Source: Xanthobacteraceae bacterium
GTDB lineage: Bacteria > Pseudomonadota > Alphaproteobacteria > Rhizobiales > Xanthobacteraceae
Assembly (NCBI GenBank): GCA_019748335.1
Contig: JAIEPP010000711.1
Span: forward strand, 1-34,040
Length of the DNA stretch: 34,040 bases
Direction: 5' to 3'
Shown in pieces: positions 9,469 to 18,642 of this stretch. Below the pieces are notes generated by a model. It was not told the DNA's origin, made no database searches, and saw only the letters and a list, made by a program, of their open reading frames with translations. Numbering within the stretch: position 1 is the stretch's first letter; the number at the start of each line of letters is the position of its first letter. Both the position numbers and the translations under genes were made by a program.

Positions 9469-10314
9469 ATGAAGCGAAGCCTGTTTGGAAAGCGATTCAA
9501 GATCGTCCTCGGAGCCGGCATTATCGTCGCCATGTGCCTGCTTGCGGCGTTGGCCCCATACCTGGCGCCATACGATCCGCTGCAACAGGATCTGCTGCGC
9601 CGGTTGAAGCCGCCGTTCTTCATGGCCGGGGGAACGGCGAAAAATCTTCTGGGGACCGACAATTACGGCAGGGACCTGTTATCGCGGCTGATTTTCGGTA
9701 CCCAAACCTCCATCATGGTAGGCACCGCATCGATGGCGTTGTCCTGCATCCTGGGTGCGATCGCCGGCCTCATTGCCGGCTACAAGGGTGGCCGCATCGA
9801 GCAGCTCATCATGCGCTTTGCCGACGCCCACATGGCGTTTCCCGATGTGCTGTTTGCGATCATCATGGCGGCAGCGTTCGGCGGCAGCACGTTCAACCTG
9901 ATCCTGGTGCTCGGCATATCCGGGTGGATGATCTACGCCCGCCTTGTCTTCGGGCTGGTGCGGTCCCTCAAGCACAGGTCGTTCGTCGAAGCCGCCGTTT
10001 CCTACGGTGGCGGCGATCGTTACGTGATGTCGCGGCATCTGCTGCCGCAGATTGTTCCGATCCTGACGGTCGTTGCGACGCTGCAGGTAGCGCAGATGAT
10101 CCTTCAGGAGGCTGCGCTCTCGTTTCTCGGTCTTGGCTTGCCGCCGCCGGCGCCGACATGGGGCAATATATTGGCGGAGGGACGAGACCGGATGTTCGGC
10201 GCGCCCTGGATCGCCAACTGCGCGGGCATCGCCATCATCCTGATTGTGTTCGGGATCAACATGTTCGGCAACGGACTGCGCGAATATCTGGACCCACAGG
10301 CGAAGCAGCGATGA
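9469..10314 (+). CDS. Peptide-type ABC transporter permease (DppC-like)
   Basis: Start ATG 9469 right after the DppB stop; PFFMAGGTAKNLLGTDNYGRDLLSRLIFGTQTS and ALSFLGLGLPPPAPTWGNILAEGRD. Confidence 0.93.
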   Translation: MKRSLFGKRFKIVLGAGIIVAMCLLAALAPYLAPYDPLQQDLLRRLKPPFFMAGGTAKNLLGTDNYGRDLLSRLIFGTQTSIMVGTASMALSCILGAIAGLIAGYKGGRIEQLIMRFADAHMAFPDVLFAIIMAAAFGGSTFNLILVLGISGWMIYARLVFGLVRSLKHRSFVEAAVSYGGGDRYVMSRHLLPQIVPILTVVATLQVAQMILQEAALSFLGLGLPPPAPTWGNILAEGRDRMFGAPWIANCAGIAIILIVFGINMFGNGLREYLDPQAKQR

Positions 10315-11351
10315 CGCCTGCAACAGATCACGAGTTGAGCCCGGTCCTCCGGAAACAGGACGCACCGCTCCTGCGCGTCGAGAATCTAAGCGTGGCCTTC
10401 CACACGCGCAACGGTCTGGTTCGCGCCATCGAAGAGGTCAGTTTTGAGGTACCGGCAGGCAAGGTGCTGGGTATCGTTGGCGAGTCCGGCAGCGGCAAGA
10501 GCGTCACCGCACTATCGTTGCTTCGGCTGATACCAAGCGAAATTGCCGAGATTTCATCGGGCAGCGTCTGGTTCGGTGGACGCGATTTGACCAGGTTGTC
10601 CGAAAGGGAGCTGCGCAGGATCCGGGGCCGCGAGATCGCAATGATTTTTCAGGAACCGATGACGTCGCTCAATCCGATCGCCAGCGTCGGGGCCCAGTTG
10701 CGCGAACCGATGCAGCTCCACCTCGGAATGAAGGCGGCCGAAGCGTCGCGCCGCGTCGAGGAACTGCTCGATCTGGTCGGCATTCCCCAGCCGCGCAAGC
10801 GCATGACGCAATATCCGCATGAGCTGTCCGGCGGTATGCGGCAACGCGTCATGATCGCAATGGCGCTCTCTTGCGAACCGAAGTTGTTGATCGCCGACGA
10901 GCCGACGACGGCGCTCGATGTGACTACGCAGGCCCAGATACTCGATTTGCTTCGCTCATTGCAGAGCCGCCTCGGCCTGTCGATCATCCTGATTACGCAC
11001 GATCTCGGAGTCGTGGCGCAATTCGCCGATAACGTTCAGGTCATGTATGCGGGACGTGCCATCGAGCAGGCGGCGGTTGCCGAGATATTCCGGCAACCGG
11101 CTCACCCGTATACGGAAGGGCTATTGAAGATCGTTGCCGATCTGGAGGCCGAGTGTGGGCGGCTGTCGAGCATCGAGGGGACTGTACCGGCGCCGCACGA
11201 ATTGCCGCCCGGTTGTGCCTTTGCACCCCGATGTCCGCGATCGGACACGGCCTGCACCGCTTCGCCGCCGCCTCTCAGCCCAATTTCGCCGGGCCGCCGT
11301 TGCGCGTGCGTGCGCCCTGTGGGATTTCCGCAGTTCAGGGCATCCGCATGA
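10311..11351 (+). CDS. Peptide-type ABC transporter ATP-binding protein (DppD-like)
   Basis: ATG 10311 overlaps the DppC stop (ATGA). Walker A GESGSGKS, signature LSGGMRQRVMIAMAL, Walker B LLIADEPTTALDVT, C-terminal cysteine-rich oligopeptide motif PPGCAFAPRCPRSDTAC. Confidence 0.93.
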   Translation: MTPATDHELSPVLRKQDAPLLRVENLSVAFHTRNGLVRAIEEVSFEVPAGKVLGIVGESGSGKSVTALSLLRLIPSEIAEISSGSVWFGGRDLTRLSERELRRIRGREIAMIFQEPMTSLNPIASVGAQLREPMQLHLGMKAAEASRRVEELLDLVGIPQPRKRMTQYPHELSGGMRQRVMIAMALSCEPKLLIADEPTTALDVTTQAQILDLLRSLQSRLGLSIILITHDLGVVAQFADNVQVMYAGRAIEQAAVAEIFRQPAHPYTEGLLKIVADLEAECGRLSSIEGTVPAPHELPPGCAFAPRCPRSDTACTASPPPLSPISPGRRCACVRPVGFPQFRASA

Positions 11352-12316
11352 CGTCGCATCCCCTGGTTATCGTAGAAGGCCTATCGAAGGTCTTTTCGCC
11401 CGGCACGAAGGCTTCCCTCCGCGCGGTGGACAATGTCAGCTTTGATATGGTGCGGGGCGAGACGCTGGCGCTGGTCGGCGAGAGCGGTTGCGGGAAGTCG
11501 ACCACCGGCCGATTGCTGATGCGCCTGATCGAGCCGAGCGAAGGAAGGGTTCAGTTCGACGGCGTCGACTTTATGTCGTTGTCCAGCAAGGAACTGAAGC
11601 GGGAGCGTCGCCGGCTTCAGCTAGTCTTCCAGGATCCCTACAGCGCATTCAATCCGCGAATGACGGCGGAATCGATCATCGCGGAGCCGATGCTCCTGGC
11701 CGGGGCGTCCGCCTCGGATCGCCGGCAACGGGTCGGCGAGTTGCTTCCGCTCGTCGGGCTTGCCCCGCATCACGCCTCGCGCTATCCGCACCAATTCTCG
11801 GGCGGCCAACGCCAACGCATCGGAATAGCGCGTGCGTTGGCGCTGAGGCCGGAATTCATCGTATGCGACGAGCCTGTGTCCGCGCTGGATGTCTCGGTTC
11901 AGGCACAGGTGATCAATCTGCTGGTCGACCTCCAGCAGAAATTCGGCCTCACCTACCTGTTTATTTCGCACGACCTGAGGGTCGTACGGCACATCGCCGA
12001 TCGCGTCGCGGTGATGTATCTTGGGCGTATCGTGGAACTGGCGGACAAGAAGACGCTGTTTGCGGATCCCCAGCATCCCTATACCCGTCTACTGCTTTCT
12101 GCCGTCCCGCAAATTCGACCGACCGTCCAGGCTGGACTCCTGCGCACGGCGAGCGGCGAGGTCGGTACGGCGGTGACCGAAAGTGGATGCCGCTTCGCCG
12201 GACGGTGTTCGCATGTAATCGACGTCTGTCGCTCAGCGCAACCGCAGCTGCGCCCGATCGCTGGCGGTCATCAAGTCGCCTGCCATCTGGCCGGCAACGT
12301 CGAACCCTCAAAGTGA
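11348..12316 (+). CDS. Peptide-type ABC transporter ATP-binding protein (DppF-like)
   Basis: ATG 11348 overlaps the DppD stop (ATGA). GESGCGKSTTGR, FSGGQRQRIGIARAL, FIVCDEPVSALDVSVQAQVINLL. Confidence 0.93.
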   Translation: MTSHPLVIVEGLSKVFSPGTKASLRAVDNVSFDMVRGETLALVGESGCGKSTTGRLLMRLIEPSEGRVQFDGVDFMSLSSKELKRERRRLQLVFQDPYSAFNPRMTAESIIAEPMLLAGASASDRRQRVGELLPLVGLAPHHASRYPHQFSGGQRQRIGIARALALRPEFIVCDEPVSALDVSVQAQVINLLVDLQQKFGLTYLFISHDLRVVRHIADRVAVMYLGRIVELADKKTLFADPQHPYTRLLLSAVPQIRPTVQAGLLRTASGEVGTAVTESGCRFAGRCSHVIDVCRSAQPQLRPIAGGHQVACHLAGNVEPSK

Positions 12317-12377
12317 ACTGATGTTGGGTCCGCGAGCGCGACGCGACGTCGCGCGGCCGGGCTTTTGGAGCATTCGT

Positions 12378-15300
12378 ATGACGGCCGTGACCCCGGACCA
12401 ACCGACTCGTATCAATCGCCTTCTGGTCGCCAACCGCGGCGAGATAGCGATCAGAATCTTCAGGGCGGCCGCCGAACTCGGCATCGAGACGCTGGCAGTC
12501 TTTGCCGATGAGGACAAACTCTCTCTGCATCGCTTCAAGGCGGACGAAGCCTATCAGATCGGTCGTGGCGCAGACGGGACTCTCCGGCTGGGGCCGCTGG
12601 AGGCCTATTTGTCGATCGAGGAGGTGATCCGTATCGCCCGAATGACGAAGGCCGACGCGATCCATCCGGGATACGGGTTTCTGGCCGAAAGCCCCGAACT
12701 CGCCGAAGCGTGTGCGGCAAACGGTATCGTCTTCGTCGGCCCGTCTCCGCAGACGATGCGGGCGCTCGGCAACAAGGTTTCGGCGCGGGAACTAGCTGTC
12801 TCCGTCAACGTGCCGGTGATACCGGCCACCGGACGGTTACCGGCCGATGCGCCAGCGATCGAGCAACTTGCGCGGCAAATCGGCTACCCGCTCATGGTGA
12901 AGGCCTCGTGGGGCGGGGGCGGCCGTGGAATGAGGTCCGTCGAGAGCGAAAATGAGTTAATTGACGCCGTCCGCGCCGCACGCCGCGAGGCGCTTGCCGC
13001 CTTTGGCAAGGACGAGGTCTATCTCGAGAAGCTCGTGCGCCATGCGCGGCATGTCGAGGTTCAGATTTTGGGAGACATGCACGGCAACCGCCTGCATCTG
13101 TTCGAACGGGATTGCTCGGTGCAGCGGCGCAATCAAAAGATCATCGAACGTGCGCCGGACCCTTATCTCGATCAGACGATCCGGGCAGCATTGTGCGAAG
13201 CGGCGTTGAAACTGGCAGATGCTACCGATTACGTCGGAGCCGGAACCGTTGAGTTCCTGATGGATGTGGATACGAATTCCACCTACTTCATCGAGGTCAA
13301 TCCGCGCATTCAGGTCGAGCATACGGTTACCGAGCAGGTAACCGGTTTGGATATCGTCAAGGCGCAGATCCGGATTATGGAAGGCGGCCGGCTCGGCCTA
13401 GTAGATGAAACCGGAATTCCGCCGCAGTCCGAGATCAGGCTGAACGGCCACGCGCTTCAATGCCGGATCACGACGGAAAGCCCGAACAATAATTTCGTTC
13501 CGGACCATGGCCGTATCACCGCCTATCGCGGTGCGTTCGGGCCCGGCATCCGCGTCGATGGCGGCACCGCCTATTCGGGCGCTGTGGTCAGTCCATTCTA
13601 CGATTCCATGATTGAAAAGGTGACGGCCTGGGCGCCATCCTCCGACGAGGTCGTAGCACGGATGGATCGGGCGCTCCGCGAATATCGTATTCGAGGCATC
13701 GCAACTAATCTCGAATTCCTCGAAGCCGTCGTGAACCATCCCAAATTTCGGAACAGTTCCTACACGACCCGGTTCGTGGACGAGACGCCGGAGCTCTACA
13801 AGGCGAAAACTGGGCGCGATCGCGCGACCAGGCTTCTCAGCTATATTGCCGATGTCAGCGTCAACGGCCATCCGCAGACCCGGGACCGCCCCAGGCCGGT
13901 GCGCTTCGGAAGCGTCCTTGCCCCTGTTATCTCGGACCGCGAACAATCCGTGGAAACGACACGCGACATTCTGGACCGGTCCGGTCCGGCCGGCCTTGCG
14001 CACTGGATGCGCGATCAAAAGCGCCTCCTGGTATCAGACACGACGATGCGGGACGCGCACCAGTCCCTGCTGGCAACCCGTGTCCGCACCTTCGATCTAG
14101 TGGCGGCAGCGCCCGCCTACGAGAAGGGTTTGCCGAACCTGTTGTCGCTTGAATGCTGGGGTGGGGCGACCTTCGACGTTGCCATGCGCTTCCTGACCGA
14201 GGATCCGTGGGAGCGTTTGGCCGCGATACGCGCCGCCGCTCCGAACATGGTCACGCAGATGTTGCTGCGTGGAGCAAACGGCGTCGGCTATACCAATTAT
14301 CCCGATAACGTTGTCCGGCATTTCATCCGGCAGACGGCGGCGGCGGGCATGGATATTTTCCGGATTTTCGATTGCTTCAACTGGGTCGAGAACATGCGCG
14401 TGGCGATCGATGCGGTTCTTGGAGAGGGCAAGGTTGCGGAAGGCGCGATCTGCTATACCGGCGACATTCTGGACCCGAACCGGTCTAGGTATTCGCTTAA
14501 CTACTACGTCGCTCTTGCAAGGGAGCTTGAACGCGCCGGTTGTCAGATTCTTGCGCTCAAGGATATGGCCGGGCTGCTCAAGCCGGGCGCGGCTCGGGTA
14601 CTCGTCAAGGCGCTACGTGAAGCCGTCGGCATGCCCGTTCGACTTCACACCCATGATACCTCCGGCGTCGCCGCTGCGACATTGCTGGCAGCGGTGGATG
14701 CAGGTGTCGATGCAGTCGATGTCGCCATGGACGCCATGTCGGGCACGACATCGCAACCGTGTTTCGGTTCCATCGTTGAAGCCGTGCGCAATACCGAACG
14801 CGATACCGGTCTGGATCCGAAGGCCATACGGGCTATTTCGTCCTACTGGGACCGGGTGCGTGGTCAGTATACGGCATTCGAGAGCGATTTACGCGGCGGC
14901 GCATCGGAAGTGTATCTGCATGAAATGCCGGGCGGGCAATTCACCAATCTCCGGGAGCAGGCGCGCTCGATAGGACTGGAAGGTCGATGGGACGAGGTGG
15001 CGCGGGCCTATCGCGACGCCAATGATCTTCTCGGCGATATCGTCAAAGTGACGCCGTCCTCTAAGGTTGTCGGCGATCTGGCGCTGATGATGGTCGCGCA
15101 GAACCTGGCTGCCGCGGATGTCGTGGATCCGGATATCGACATCGCGTTCCCGGCGTCCCTCGTTGAAATGCTACGAGGCGACCTTGGCAATCCCCCGGGC
15201 GGCTGGCCCGACGGGATCCAGACCAAGGTGCTGCAGGACCAGCCGGCAACGACCGTTCGTCCCGGTTCATTGATTGATGCGGTTGACCTCGACAAGGAGC

Positions 15301-15869
15301 GCGCAACGGCAGAGCGGCTGTGTGACCGTCCTGTCGATGACCGGGAGTTGGCGTCCTACCTGATGTATCCCAGGATCTATGCCGAGTACTGTTCCGCGGA
15401 AAGGAAGTATGGCCCGGTCTCGGCGTTGCCGACGAATGTATTCTTCTACGGGATGAAGCCCGGAGACGAAGTGTCGATCCAGATCGAGCTCGGGAAGATT
15501 CTGCTCGTGCGCTTCCAGGCGTTGACGGCCACAGACGAAGACGGTGAGGTGAAAGTCTTCTTCGAGTTGAATGGACAGCCACGAACAATAAAGGTTCCGG
15601 ATCGGACTTTCGCGGGAGAGCGAACCTCGCGTCGAAAAGCCGATGAGGACAATGAATGCCACGTCGCGGCGCCGATGCCGGGTACGATCTCGTCGGTGCA
15701 GGTGAGATCGGGCGACAGGGTCAAGGCGGGCGATACCTTGCTGACGCTGGAAGCCATGAAGATGGAGACCGCATTGCGGGCACCGCGCGACGGTACCGTC
15801 GCTGAAGTCGTTGTGAAGATCGCCGATAGTGTTGCCGCGCGCGATCTCGTCATCGTTCTCGATGGATGA
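12378..15869 (+). CDS. pyc: Pyruvate carboxylase (full-length BC-CT-BCCP)
   Basis: ORF 12321-15869; ATG 12378 or 12321. Biotin carboxylase domain (LLVANRGEIAIRIFRAAAELGIETLAV..., EVNPRIQVEHTVTEQVTG), carboxyltransferase domain (TTMRDAHQSLLATRVRT, ECWGGATFDVAMRFL, LALKDMAGLLKP), and C-terminal biotinyl motif LEAMKMETALRAP. Confidence 0.93.
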   Translation: MTAVTPDQPTRINRLLVANRGEIAIRIFRAAAELGIETLAVFADEDKLSLHRFKADEAYQIGRGADGTLRLGPLEAYLSIEEVIRIARMTKADAIHPGYGFLAESPELAEACAANGIVFVGPSPQTMRALGNKVSARELAVSVNVPVIPATGRLPADAPAIEQLARQIGYPLMVKASWGGGGRGMRSVESENELIDAVRAARREALAAFGKDEVYLEKLVRHARHVEVQILGDMHGNRLHLFERDCSVQRRNQKIIERAPDPYLDQTIRAALCEAALKLADATDYVGAGTVEFLMDVDTNSTYFIEVNPRIQVEHTVTEQVTGLDIVKAQIRIMEGGRLGLVDETGIPPQSEIRLNGHALQCRITTESPNNNFVPDHGRITAYRGAFGPGIRVDGGTAYSGAVVSPFYDSMIEKVTAWAPSSDEVVARMDRALREYRIRGIATNLEFLEAVVNHPKFRNSSYTTRFVDETPELYKAKTGRDRATRLLSYIADVSVNGHPQTRDRPRPVRFGSVLAPVISDREQSVETTRDILDRSGPAGLAHWMRDQKRLLVSDTTMRDAHQSLLATRVRTFDLVAAAPAYEKGLPNLLSLECWGGATFDVAMRFLTEDPWERLAAIRAAAPNMVTQMLLRGANGVGYTNYPDNVVRHFIRQTAAAGMDIFRIFDCFNWVENMRVAIDAVLGEGKVAEGAICYTGDILDPNRSRYSLNYYVALARELERAGCQILALKDMAGLLKPGAARVLVKALREAVGMPVRLHTHDTSGVAAATLLAAVDAGVDAVDVAMDAMSGTTSQPCFGSIVEAVRNTERDTGLDPKAIRAISSYWDRVRGQYTAFESDLRGGASEVYLHEMPGGQFTNLREQARSIGLEGRWDEVARAYRDANDLLGDIVKVTPSSKVVGDLALMMVAQNLAAADVVDPDIDIAFPASLVEMLRGDLGNPPGGWPDGIQTKVLQDQPATTVRPGSLIDAVDLDKERATAERLCDRPVDDRELASYLMYPRIYAEYCSAERKYGPVSALPTNVFFYGMKPGDEVSIQIELGKILLVRFQALTATDEDGEVKVFFELNGQPRTIKVPDRTFAGERTSRRKADEDNECHVAAPMPGTISSVQVRSGDRVKAGDTLLTLEAMKMETALRAPRDGTVAEVVVKIADSVAARDLVIVLDG

Positions 15870-15902
15870 GGGGCACGGTCATTGTTTGTTAGCGTGTCCC
15901 TC
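15868..15902. terminator. Hairpin between convergent operons: GAGGGGCACG-N15-CGTGTCCCTC
   Basis: 10-bp stem with one G.U wobble just after the pyc stop. No clear T-tract, so it is a weak or bidirectional terminator candidate. Confidence 0.4.
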
Positions 15903-15941
15903 GCGGCGCCGGTAACGACTGGCAGTACCAATCCACGGAAT

Positions 15942-16661
15942 TTATCTTGGGATGTTCGATTGCGGCTGCAACAGCGCCTGTACGAAAGCCTCTTGAGGTA
16001 GTGCGGTGGCCGGGTCCAGCCATCGGTTCCGGTGATAAGCAAGATAGGGGAGGTAGTGATCGTAAAGCCGCCTTAGTTCCGAAACGGCATCGATATGCAT
16101 ATCGATACGCAAGTCCAGTTCGGCAACGTCCCGCGTGCCATGGACAAGAATGGACGCCGAGCGTTCCGGTAGCGGGCCGGATGCGCCCTTTTGTCCGCCG
16201 GCGGTCCGGCCGCCTTCCAACGACCTGACCAGGCGCTCCGCGAGTGGCTCTCCGGCGGACTGTTCAAACGCCGAAGCCATCGCAAGCAGGACGTTCTCGC
16301 TCGCCAAAACGTTGCCAAAAACCGCGTAGTCGGTTCCGGACCGATGACCCGAGAACGCGCGCGTCGACGCGCCCGTGTAAACGGCGGTCCGGCCTTCGCG
16401 GTCCATGATGCCCACCTGCCGGAACTCGCGCAGCGGGTCGGCCTGCATCACGAGTTCGAGGGCGCTTGCCGCGGGGTGGCCGGCGGCAAGAAGGTTGATC
16501 GCCAATGGCCGCAGTTCGGGATTGACGAAAGCCTGGCTCGACATGGCGCCGACATGGCTCGCCGCCTGCGGACACAAGCCGCCGACGCCGAGCGAGTAGG
16601 TTGCGATCGCAACTCCGAGTTCGCCACTGCGGGGGCAACGTCCGATCACTGTGTAGGTCAA
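15942..16661 (-). CDS. DUF1028-family protein (Ntn-hydrolase-like)
   Basis: TTG start 16661 preceded by GAAGGAG 7 nt upstream. M-TYTVIGRCPRSGELGVAIATYSLGVGGLCPQAASHVGAMSSQAFVNPELRPLAINLL... has the DUF1028 pattern. Confidence 0.8.
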   Translation of the reverse strand: MTYTVIGRCPRSGELGVAIATYSLGVGGLCPQAASHVGAMSSQAFVNPELRPLAINLLAAGHPAASALELVMQADPLREFRQVGIMDREGRTAVYTGASTRAFSGHRSGTDYAVFGNVLASENVLLAMASAFEQSAGEPLAERLVRSLEGGRTAGGQKGASGPLPERSASILVHGTRDVAELDLRIDMHIDAVSELRRLYDHYLPYLAYHRNRWLDPATALPQEAFVQALLQPQSNIPR

Positions 16662-17653
16662 TACCGAACTCCTTCGAATAGGCTGGTTTCCGGGATTCCC
16701 TGGATCCGAATGCAAGCCGCATGGTGGGTTTCGCTCAGTGTCTTCCAGGGGGGATCGATTTGAGCGCAATCATCGATGGGGACCGGGCAGCGCGTTCGAA
16801 ACCGGCAGCCCGACGGCGGGTTGGCCGGACTTGGCAGATCGCCCCTGAGCACGATGCGCTCGCGTGTCCGTTCCATATCCGGGTCGGGAACCGGCACGGC
16901 GGAAAGCAGCGCCTTGGTATAGGGATGAGCGGCAGAACCGAAGATCTCGTGCTTGTCGGCGGTTTCGACGATGCGACCGAGATACATCACGGCAATCCGG
17001 TCACTGATGTGCCGAACGACGGACAAGTCGTGCGAGATGAAGAGGTAGGCTAGCCCCAGTTCTTTCTGAAGGTCCTGCATGAGATTGATGATCTGCGCCT
17101 GGATCGAGACGTCGAGCGCCGACACCGGCTCGTCGCAGACGATCAGCATGGGTTCGACCGCCAGCGCACGGCAGATCGCGACCCGCTGCGCCTGGCCTCC
17201 ACTCAGTTCATGCGGAAATCGCTGGAGCAGGCGCGCGGGAATACCAACGAGATCGAGCAGTTTTCGGATGCGTGGAAGGCGCGCCGTTCCCCGCGCCAAT
17301 CCGTGGATGTCGAGAGCTTCTCCGATCAGGTCGCCAACGGACATGCGCGGATCGAGCGAGGCCGCGGCATCCTGGAAAATGATCTGCAGCCGGCGGCGGT
17401 ACGGCCGCATTTCTCGTCGCGAGAGGCTGGCAATGTCGATCCCGTCCACGATCACGCGACCGGAGGTCGGTTTGATCAGTTGCAACAGGGAGTACCCCGT
17501 GGTGGATTTTCCGCAGCCGGACTCGCCGACCAGTCCGAGCGTCTTGCCCCGCTCGATGGTGAAACTGACGCCATCGACCGCTCGGACGCGCGCGCCGCCG
17601 GTTCCCGGAAACGACACGCAGAGATTTTCCACCTGAAGCAGCGGCGAGGTCAC
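16658..17653 (-). CDS. Peptide-type ABC transporter ATP-binding protein (DppF-like)
   Basis: GTG 17653 overlaps the upstream DppD stop (GTGA). VTSPLLQVENLCVSFPGTGG..., GESGCGKSTTGYSLL, LSGGQAQRVAICRALAVEPMLIVCDEPVSALDVS. Confidence 0.92.
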   Translation of the reverse strand: MTSPLLQVENLCVSFPGTGGARVRAVDGVSFTIERGKTLGLVGESGCGKSTTGYSLLQLIKPTSGRVIVDGIDIASLSRREMRPYRRRLQIIFQDAAASLDPRMSVGDLIGEALDIHGLARGTARLPRIRKLLDLVGIPARLLQRFPHELSGGQAQRVAICRALAVEPMLIVCDEPVSALDVSIQAQIINLMQDLQKELGLAYLFISHDLSVVRHISDRIAVMYLGRIVETADKHEIFGSAAHPYTKALLSAVPVPDPDMERTRERIVLRGDLPSPANPPSGCRFRTRCPVPIDDCAQIDPPWKTLSETHHAACIRIQGIPETSLFEGVRY

Positions 17654-18642
17654 GTCGTTTGTCTCCAGGAGCCCGTCAGGTCGGCAAAGCAGCTTGCCCA
17701 ATGCGCGGGCTGTTCCTCGATCAAGGCGGGCCGCTCGGTCCGGCAGCGGTCGACGCTATGGGCACAGCGTGGCAGGAAAGGACAGAGCGTCATGGGCCTG
17801 CTGAGGTCGGGCGGAAGTCCCTCGATCGGCCGGAGCCTCTCGCCGACCAGGTCGATGCGGGGCGTGCAGGACATCAGGCCCAGCGTATAGCCGTGCGAGG
17901 GCCGGTAAAACACGTCCCGGATCGGACCGCTTTCGACGATCCGCCCGGCGTACATAACGTTGACCCGGTCGCACAAATTGGCGACGAGACCGAGATCATG
18001 ACTGATCCAGATCACCGACGCCCCGATGTCCTTGACGAGCGTCTTGATCAGGTCGACGATTTGCGCCTGTACCGTCACGTCGAGCGCGGTCGTCGCCTCG
18101 TCTGCAATGAGAAGCGATGGATTGCATGACAAGGCAATCGCGATCATCACGCGTTGGCGCATTCCGCCGGAGAATTCATGCGGATATGCGCCGAGGCGCG
18201 ATTTCGCCATGGGGATACCGACCATCTCGAGCAGCTCGATCGCCCGGCGACGCGCGGCGGCTCCATCCAGCGCGAGATGCCGGCGCAAGGTTTCTGTGAG
18301 CTGCCGCCCGACCGAGAGCACCGGGTTGAGCGACCGCATCGGGTCTTGAAAGATCATGGCGATTCGTGCCGCCCGCACGTCGAGCATCTGGCGTTCCGAT
18401 AGCGCAAGAAGATCGATCCCGTCGAACCGCAGTTCGTCCGCCTCCACGGAGCCGGGTGGTTCCGGAATCAGCCGCATGATCGACATGGCGGTCATGCTCT
18501 TGCCGCTTCCGCTTTCGCCGACAAGGCCGAGTATTTCGCCCCGGTTCAGGGTGAACGACACGCCGTCGACAGCCCGCACGGTGCCACGGTCGGACCGAAA
18601 CGAAGTCCGCAGGTTATTGACGGTCAGAAGCGGCGAGGTCAT
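17650..18642 (-). CDS. Peptide-type ABC transporter ATP-binding protein (DppD-like)
   Basis: ATG 18642 overlaps the upstream DppC stop (ATGA). GESGSGKSMTAMSIMRL, FSGGMRQRVMIAIALSCNPSLLIADEATTALDVTVQ. Confidence 0.92.
   Translation of the reverse strand: MTSPLLTVNNLRTSFRSDRGTVRAVDGVSFTLNRGEILGLVGESGSGKSMTAMSIMRLIPEPPGSVEADELRFDGIDLLALSERQMLDVRAARIAMIFQDPMRSLNPVLSVGRQLTETLRRHLALDGAAARRRAIELLEMVGIPMAKSRLGAYPHEFSGGMRQRVMIAIALSCNPSLLIADEATTALDVTVQAQIVDLIKTLVKDIGASVIWISHDLGLVANLCDRVNVMYAGRIVESGPIRDVFYRPSHGYTLGLMSCTPRIDLVGERLRPIEGLPPDLSRPMTLCPFLPRCAHSVDRCRTERPALIEEQPAHWASCFADLTGSWRQTT

Noticed and set aside
9534-10310. N-terminal ~260 aa of the 605-aa ORF 9534-11351
   Set aside because: Out-of-frame reading of the DppC gene; the real DppD starts at ATG 10311.
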